Shown: positions 5,458 to 9,373 of the stretch, in pieces | Layout: each line of letters begins with the position of its first letter | Numbering within the stretch: the stretch's first letter is position 1 | NCBI GenBank assembly: GCA_009787075.1 | Contig: WRGS01000183.1 | Span: forward strand, 1 to 9,373 | Source: Paludibacter sp. | GTDB taxonomy: Bacteria; Bacteroidota; Bacteroidia; Bacteroidales; Paludibacteraceae | DNA length: 9,373 nucleotides | Direction of reading: 5' to 3' | The notes under the pieces: model-generated | Seen by the model: the letters and a program-made list of their open reading frames with translations, nothing else | The model's database searches: none | Told to the model about the DNA's origin: nothing | Program-made: the position numbers and the translations under genes

Positions 5458-8169
5458 TTACAATTCCTGTCCGAGTACAAAGTGGAAATGACTTCCGCTA
5501 ACTTTGGTTGCACCGGGTGTGCGGTCGAAACCGTAAGCCCAATCAATACCCAAAAGTCCGAACATTGGCAGGAAAATACGCACGCCTGCGCCCGCCGACC
5601 GCGCCAAATTAAACGGATTATAATCTTTCATGTTGAAAAAACTGTTACCTGCTTCCACAAATCCCAATGCCCAAATTGTTGTGTTGTTTTGCCCGAGAAT
5701 AATCGGATAACGCACTTCAACTGTAAATTTGTTATACACATAACTTGAAGCAGAAGTTGCAGAAGAAGTTGCATTACGCGGCACAACATAAGGCGCGCCT
5801 GCATCGTATCCGCGCAAAGGAATGTATTCCATTCCCATTGTATATGCGCCCGAATAGGCAGACATTCCGTCGCCGCCGAGCATAAAGACTTCAAAAGGCG
5901 AACGGGCGTTTTTATTAAAATGACCCAAATAACCGAATTCGGCGCGAGTCATAAGTACAAATTTTTCTCTGTTATCAAGCGGAGTAAATGTTTTGGCGCT
6001 GAATTTCCATTTGTGATATTCTATAAAACGATAACGTTCTGCAAACGGAATTTTTGTGTAATCTTTTCCATTAAGTAATGAATAAGGCGGGGTAATTTTC
6101 AAACTTAACGAAAAAGTTGAGCCGCTACGAGGATAAATCGGATTCATTACAGAATTTCGGCTTATTGTCAAACCGATTGCAGGATTGTGGAACACGCCTT
6201 CGGTTACCGATTTGTTGTTTTCATCGTACAAGCCCATATACGGCCAGTCGTGCATTGTATAAAGTTGGTACGAAAGTTCGCCGTAGAAAGTGAAATAATC
6301 GTCAGGCCATTTTAATCGTTTTCCGTAACCTATTGAGCCGACTATTGTTTGAATAAATTTGCCAGGGTCAAATTCCGAAGAACCGTAATTATAATTATTG
6401 CCATAAATATTATAACCATTCATAGAATTGTAAGGATTATAATAACTTGAATAACTGTTGTTAAGGAAACGATTGCTGTATGAATTTTGTCTTGCCCAAT
6501 AGAACGACACCGAAAGCGAATTTGGGCGTTTCCCTCCAAACCAAGGTTCTACAAACGAAATACTTGCAGAATTGTATGCCAAACCGCTGCTGCGGAAATT
6601 CAAAGAAAAGGTTTGTCCCTCGCCCTGAGGTACAATTTTATACATTTTTGGAGTGAAAATATTTTGGATTGCAAAATTGGTAAATTTCAATCCAACGCTG
6701 CCTACAAAGCCTGTTCCGCCCCAACCAGCCGAAAATTCAACTTGGTCGCTGCTTTTGGTTGTCAAACCGTAATTAATATCAACAGTTCCATTTTCGGGGT
6801 CGGGCAATACTTCGATATTTTTATACACGCTTTCGGGGTCGAAAAGTCCCATACGCGCAATTTCGCCCAGCGAGCGGATAATATCCGACTGGCTGTAAAG
6901 TTGTCCGGGTTTTGTATAAAGTTCGCGGCGGATAACGTGTTCATATACACGGTCATTGCCTGTAATTCCTACATTATTTATTGTTGCCTGCCTGCCTTCG
7001 TAAATCCGCATTTCAAAATTAATAGAATCGCCGTCAATACTCACTTCAACAGGTTCGATATGCGCAAAAAGATAGCCACGGTCGTTATAAAGTTTGCTGA
7101 CAGCATCGTCATTTACTTGCAGACGGTCGTTAAGAAGTTTGTGATTATAAACTTCGCCTTTTTGAATGTTCAAAATCTGACTCAAATATTCAGTTGGATA
7201 AATTGTATTACCAACCCAATTCAAATTCCCAAAATAATATTTTTTACCTTCATCAACGGTTATATAAACATTAACCAATTTACCATCAACATGCACAACG
7301 CTATCTGCAACGATATAGGCATCGCGGTAGCCAGCGTTGTTGTAACGTTCAACAAGCAGATTTTTATCTTTATCAAATTCGTCGGGAAGAAATTTTTTGG
7401 AACGGAAAAAGTTATACCATTTACCTTTTTCGTTTGTTTTTTTCATCGCATTGTCAATTTTCATCTGATTGAGAACAGTATTTCCCGTAACAATAATTTT
7501 ATTGACTTTTATTTTTTCTTTTTTATCAACAGCCACATCTACAATAACATATCCCGATTTTTCGGGGTCGTCTTTCTGGTAAATTTTCACATCGGCATCT
7601 GAAAATCCTTTTGCTGCCAAATGTTTTTTTACAATTTGTTCGGCGCGGTTAGTAATGTTTGGCGTAATTTGATTGTCTTTAAGAATGCCGATAGATTTTT
7701 CCAAATCCTCTTTTTCACTTTTTTTAACTCCTGAAAAATTAAGTTCCGAAACGCGCGGACGCTCTTTAAGGCGTATTTCGAGCCAAATGCGGTTGTCATA
7801 AATTTTTGTTGCTGCAATTTTTACATCAGAAAACAAACCCTGACGTACAAAACGCTTGACCGCGGTTGTTATTTCAGTTCCCGGAATTGTAATTGTGCGC
7901 CCAATATCAAGCCCCGAATAACCGATAACGGCAAATTCATCAAAATTGGGCGCGCCACTAACCGTTATACCGCTGATGGTATATTGTTTTGCGGGGGCAT
8001 TGTATGCAATATCAGGATTGTAAACGGTGTCATTAGGCAAGGAGGCAACCTGCGGCATTTGTGAGTTGTTATTTTCAATATCGCTATTGCCAAAAACAAC
8101 AGACTGCCCCTGTGCACTGCAAATCAGAAAAATTGTGGTTAAAAAAGTAAAACAAATTTTGCGAAACAT
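5458..8169 (-). CDS. bamA: Outer-membrane protein assembly factor BamA (Omp85 family)
   Basis: BamA is the essential outer-membrane insertase that folds beta-barrel proteins. The 903-residue chain has a signal peptide (1 to about 20, cleavage near AQG-Q) and an N-terminal linker rich in Asn, Pro and Ser. Five POTRA repeats follow at about 62-137, 138-217, 218-308, 309-392 and 393-470 (cues: ITVSGAPNF, ELNFSGVKK, IIVTGNTVL, LNWVGNTIYP, VGITGNDRV). The 16-strand barrel is about 475-903. LRGYD at 785-789 is the loop-6 VRGF/Y motif that plugs the barrel, and RIFLPMFGLLGIDWAYGFD near the end is a strong Bacteroidota BamA signature. Two oddities: a Tyr/Asn/Ser-rich stretch at 562-598, and a C-terminus ending FHFVLGQEL with Leu last where an aromatic residue is usual. 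Two ompH genes follow. The expected upstream neighbour uppS is absent; recombinase debris lies there. Start chosen for the signal peptide; a plausible promoter lies about 30 bases upstream. Confidence 0.98.
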   Translation of the reverse strand: MFRKICFTFLTTIFLICSAQGQSVVFGNSDIENNNSQMPQVASLPNDTVYNPDIAYNAPAKQYTISGITVSGAPNFDEFAVIGYSGLDIGRTITIPGTEITTAVKRFVRQGLFSDVKIAATKIYDNRIWLEIRLKERPRVSELNFSGVKKSEKEDLEKSIGILKDNQITPNITNRAEQIVKKHLAAKGFSDADVKIYQKDDPEKSGYVIVDVAVDKKEKIKVNKIIVTGNTVLNQMKIDNAMKKTNEKGKWYNFFRSKKFLPDEFDKDKNLLVERYNNAGYRDAYIVADSVVHVDGKLVNVYITVDEGKKYYFGNLNWVGNTIYPTEYLSQILNIQKGEVYNHKLLNDRLQVNDDAVSKLYNDRGYLFAHIEPVEVSIDGDSINFEMRIYEGRQATINNVGITGNDRVYEHVIRRELYTKPGQLYSQSDIIRSLGEIARMGLFDPESVYKNIEVLPDPENGTVDINYGLTTKSSDQVEFSAGWGGTGFVGSVGLKFTNFAIQNIFTPKMYKIVPQGEGQTFSLNFRSSGLAYNSASISFVEPWFGGKRPNSLSVSFYWARQNSYSNRFLNNSYSSYYNPYNSMNGYNIYGNNYNYGSSEFDPGKFIQTIVGSIGYGKRLKWPDDYFTFYGELSYQLYTMHDWPYMGLYDENNKSVTEGVFHNPAIGLTISRNSVMNPIYPRSGSTFSLSLKITPPYSLLNGKDYTKIPFAERYRFIEYHKWKFSAKTFTPLDNREKFVLMTRAEFGYLGHFNKNARSPFEVFMLGGDGMSAYSGAYTMGMEYIPLRGYDAGAPYVVPRNATSSATSASSYVYNKFTVEVRYPIILGQNNTTIWALGFVEAGNSFFNMKDYNPFNLARSAGAGVRIFLPMFGLLGIDWAYGFDRTPGATKVSGSHFHFVLGQEL

Positions 8170-8198
8170 ATATTTTTTGTTCGTTAAAAATAAGACGG

Positions 8199-8206
8199 CA
8201 AAAGTA
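8199..8206 (-). promoter_or_regulatory. Likely -7 promoter element for bamA
   Basis: The minus strand reads TACTTTTG followed by CC, matching the Bacteroidota TAnnTTTG element, about 30 bases before the bamA ATG. That placing would give a short leader of about 20-25 bases. The -33 element is poor: ACTG is the best candidate at roughly the right distance. The setting (first gene of a cluster, upstream spacer without genes) supports a promoter here. Confidence 0.45.
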
Positions 8207-8569
8207 ATGAATATCTTTGAATTTTCAGTATTAAAAAGGCAAATAAAAAGAATTATTTAACAAAAAATTGCATTATTTATGGAAAAACCTGATTTTAATC
8301 TTAATTTAAAAATATAAAAAAGAAAAATTTTATCTGAACGCGGAAAAGTTTTTATAACATGAGTTTTGAATAAGTGATAGCCCGCTATGGCTTGCATATC
8401 AATAGAATACGATTTAATACAACAATTAAAAAAGTATTATACATTATGAAAATTTTCGCAAAAATAAGCAAAATTTAATTTTTATTCATTTAAAAAAATA
8501 TTTTTACTGTTTTTGTATTAAAAAGTTGAATTGATATTGTTGACACTACTAATGATGAATTTAACTTTT
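8207..8569. other. Gene-free AT-rich spacer between bamA and the recombinase remnant
   Basis: Most of this stretch is very AT-rich, with no coding signal I can defend. The exception is a patch at about 8336-8420 of higher complexity and GC. It contains overlapping short inverted repeats: ATAG/CTAT at 8377-8388 and AGCC/GGCT at 8379-8392. A 46-codon minus-strand open frame (8257-8397) covers the patch but resembles no family I know. In many Bacteroidota I would expect uppS (isoprenyl transferase) upstream of bamA; no trace of it is visible here. Confidence 0.5.
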
Positions 8570-8836
8570 TTATCTTAACATTTTTGCCATTTGTTCAATA
8601 CACTTTTTCTTTTGTTCCAAATTAGGATAGACATACAAGTTTAAGTTTAGTGTTGTACTGATATTTGAATGCACAAGGATGACACTGACGGTTTTGTAAT
8701 CGCAATTGCTTTCGATACAGCGCGTAGCAAAACTGTGGCGCAAACCATGAAATTTCAGTGTTAGAGCATTTTTTCCATCGGAAGAAACAGAATGCAAGTT
8801 TTTGGGCTTGCCTCTTTCTTCTGAAAAAATTTTAAC
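8570..8836 (-). pseudogene. Tyrosine recombinase (phage-integrase family), decayed C-terminal fragment
   Basis: About 88 open codons that resemble only the catalytic C-terminus of a tyrosine recombinase, an enzyme that cuts and rejoins DNA at specific sites. From a TTG at 8797: HGLRHSFATR gives the H-x-x-R pair (H17, R20), then DYKTVSVIL, a histidine (H43), the likely nucleophile Y55 in LYVYP, and a typical end, EQKKKCIEQMAK. A TGA at 8837-8839 closes the frame upstream, and the N-terminal domain and first catalytic arginine are missing, so about three quarters of a normal 300-400 residue protein is gone. Decay shows inside the remnant: the usual LGHS is LVHS, and a six-base duplication (AACTTA-type, 8636-8647) makes NLNLY, moving the tyrosine two residues away from H43. 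I infer it is inactive. It marks a former mobile element or integrated island. Confidence 0.8.
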
Positions 8837-8920
8837 TCATTTTTCCGTCTGAAAGTTGCATTTGTGAGTTGAATTTACAATATTATATTCAATAAAACGA
8901 TATGTGTCTGAAAATCAATG

Positions 8921-9045
8921 AGTCCCGTAGGGATTATCTCTCGGTAGAAATTGAAACACCGTCAAAAATTGCAAGCCGTAGGTTTACAACCAAAACAAAG
9001 CACAGGGTGCATTCCCTACGGAATATGGGCTTTGATTTATAAATC
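8921..9045. repeat. Palindrome-rich intergenic element of a Bacteroidota dispersed-repeat type
   Basis: The heptamer CCGTAGG occurs at 8925-8931 and 8976-8982 and inverted (CCTACGG) at 9015-9021, so the second and third copies could pair. The first copy lies in TCCC-GTA-GGGA (8923-8933), and the inverted copy in ATTCC-CTAC-GGAAT (9011-9024). CTCGGTAGAAA lies between (8940-8950), and a perfect 12-base palindrome GATTTATAAATC closes the unit (9034-9045). From memory, units joining GTCCCGTAGGGA, CGGTAGAAA and TGCATTCC-TACGGAAT parts are scattered between genes in many Bacteroidota genomes; I could not check this. The ends are approximate, no flanking target duplication is evident, and no protein is encoded. 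Confidence 0.6.
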
Positions 9046-9169
9046 TTTTCTGTCGAGCGAGAATGCGTAGCAACATTCAAAAATCCTGATTCTTAAATCA
9101 ATTCTAAACGTTTTTTACTTATACACTTATATATCAAATAGTAGTTTGCCTTGGCTGATACTGTTATAT

Positions 9170-9215
9170 AATGCAAATGACAGGCATTTTGCCTGCCATT
9201 TGCATTGTTTTTTTC
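9170..9215 (+). terminator. Strong hairpin with T-tract (plus-strand terminator-like)
   Basis: AATGCAAATG then CAGGCA (9170-9186, with one unpaired A at 9180) pairs with TGCCTG then CATTTGCATT (9190-9206, with an unpaired C at 9196) around a TTT loop: a 16-bp stem with one internal mismatch. GTTTTTTTTC follows on the plus strand only. The shape is that of an intrinsic terminator for plus-strand transcription, yet no plus-strand gene is seen to its left. The stem could also slow minus-strand transcripts leaving the acyltransferase gene, but there is no T-tract on that side. Confidence 0.6.
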
Positions 9216-9303
9216 TACAATATTTCTGTAAACCACACTGCAAAAACAAAAGACACAAAATGTTTTTATAAATATGGAATTTAATTCCAAATTTGTAAAA
9301 ACT

Positions 9304-9373
9304 TTATCCTTCTATTTCTCGTTTTTTTATAAATTTAGCAGGATTGCCGCCTACGTTATTTTTGTATGTTTTT
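9304..9373 (-). CDS. Hexapeptide-repeat acyltransferase (CatB/sugar O-acetyltransferase-like), C-terminal end
   Basis: Only the last 22 codons and the stop (9306-9304) are in the window. The frame reads KTYKNNVGGNPAKFIKKREIEG. GGNPAKFIKKR is the hallmark C-terminal motif of left-handed beta-helix acetyltransferases, such as CatB-related O-acetyltransferases and sugar or serine acetyltransferases, where it follows the last coil and lies close to the acetyl-CoA site. Which acceptor it acetylates cannot be told from this fragment. It points the same way as the rest of the window but is separated from bamA by more than 1.1 kb of remnant and repeat sequence, so it is probably not part of that transcription unit. 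Confidence 0.75.
   Translation of the reverse strand, partial: KTYKNNVGGNPAKFIKKREIEG

Larger units (their letters stand above)
8837..9303. other. Gene-free region holding repeats and a hairpin
   Basis: No coding sequence is recognised over these 467 bases. From the left: an imperfect inverted repeat, TTTAACTCA (8831-8839, just overlapping the remnant) with TGAGTTGAA (8865-8873), 8 of 9 positions matching, around a 25-base spacer; the palindrome-rich element at about 8921-9045; a mixed AT stretch with AATCCTGATTCTTAAATC near 9081-9098; the hairpin/T-tract at 9170-9215; and a weak palindrome GGAATT-T-AATTCC at 9276-9288, just after the stop codon of the rightmost gene, which might help end that transcript. 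Confidence 0.5.

Noticed and set aside
6487..7602. Long open frame (371 codons) on the plus strand
   Set aside because: It lies wholly inside bamA on the opposite strand. BamA has clear POTRA and barrel signatures there, while the antisense product is rich in Phe, Ile, Asn and Cys with no recognisable domain, as expected for a shadow frame.
8257..8397. 46-codon minus-strand frame upstream of bamA as a small gene
   Set aside because: No Shine-Dalgarno or promoter supports it, the C-terminal half is AT-rich filler (KIFLFYIFKLRLK) and I know no homologue. Kept only as a finding on the patch it covers.
8834..8870. AACTCA/TGAGTT inverted repeat as the end of an insertion sequence
   Set aside because: The core arms are only six bases (8 of 9 when extended), there is no matching second end or transposase, and no target duplication is seen.
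8921..9024. CRISPR-like array of CCGTAGG repeats
   Set aside because: The repeats are only seven bases, irregularly spaced and partly inverted, and there are no equal-length spacers or cas genes.
9093..9290. Minus-strand open frame of 65 codons right of the repeat element
   Set aside because: It runs through the 9170-9206 hairpin, has no signature I know, and its composition looks like translated spacer.

Overview
The window is AT-rich DNA from a member of the Bacteroidota, most likely Bacteroidales or a close relative. This rests on: a bamA-ompH-ompH cluster of the kind this phylum carries; an outer-membrane barrel with an N-terminal carboxypeptidase-regulatory-like domain; TAnnTTTG-type promoter elements in place of an E. 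coli -10; no clear Shine-Dalgarno sequences; and a GTCCCGTAGGGA-type intergenic repeat that I associate with Bacteroidota genomes from memory. Every recognisable gene lies on the minus strand, so transcription runs from right to left.

In transcription order: (1) 9304-9373, the last 22 codons of a hexapeptide-repeat acyltransferase. (2) 8837-9303, no gene, but a palindrome-rich repeat (about 8921-9045) and a strong hairpin with a T-tract on the plus strand (9170-9215). (3) 8570-8836, the decayed 3' end of a tyrosine recombinase. (4) 8170-8569, a very AT-rich spacer with one higher-complexity patch and a likely bamA promoter. (5) 8169-4215, bamA followed by two OmpH/Skp-family chaperones, ending at an intrinsic terminator (4131-4178). 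(6) 4114-502, a secreted aspartyl protease with two DTGA motifs, then 19 bases later a TonB-dependent-receptor-like outer-membrane barrel. (7) 422 to the left edge, the first 140 codons of ispH, the last enzyme of the MEP isoprenoid pathway.

The central genes share an envelope theme. BamA folds and inserts beta-barrels into the outer membrane. The two OmpH proteins are expected to carry unfolded barrel proteins across the periplasm to it. The barrel at 502-2796 is the kind of protein that machinery handles. The protease next to it is also exported, and its tight spacing to the barrel gene suggests a shared transcript, but its substrate is unknown.

I see no clearly new system. The points most worth a second look are the protease/barrel pair with its possible two-lobed protease, the Tyr/Asn/Ser-rich predicted surface loop in BamA, and the remodelled flanks of the bamA cluster: uppS is not upstream and murI is not downstream, and the upstream side holds recombinase debris and a dispersed-type repeat.
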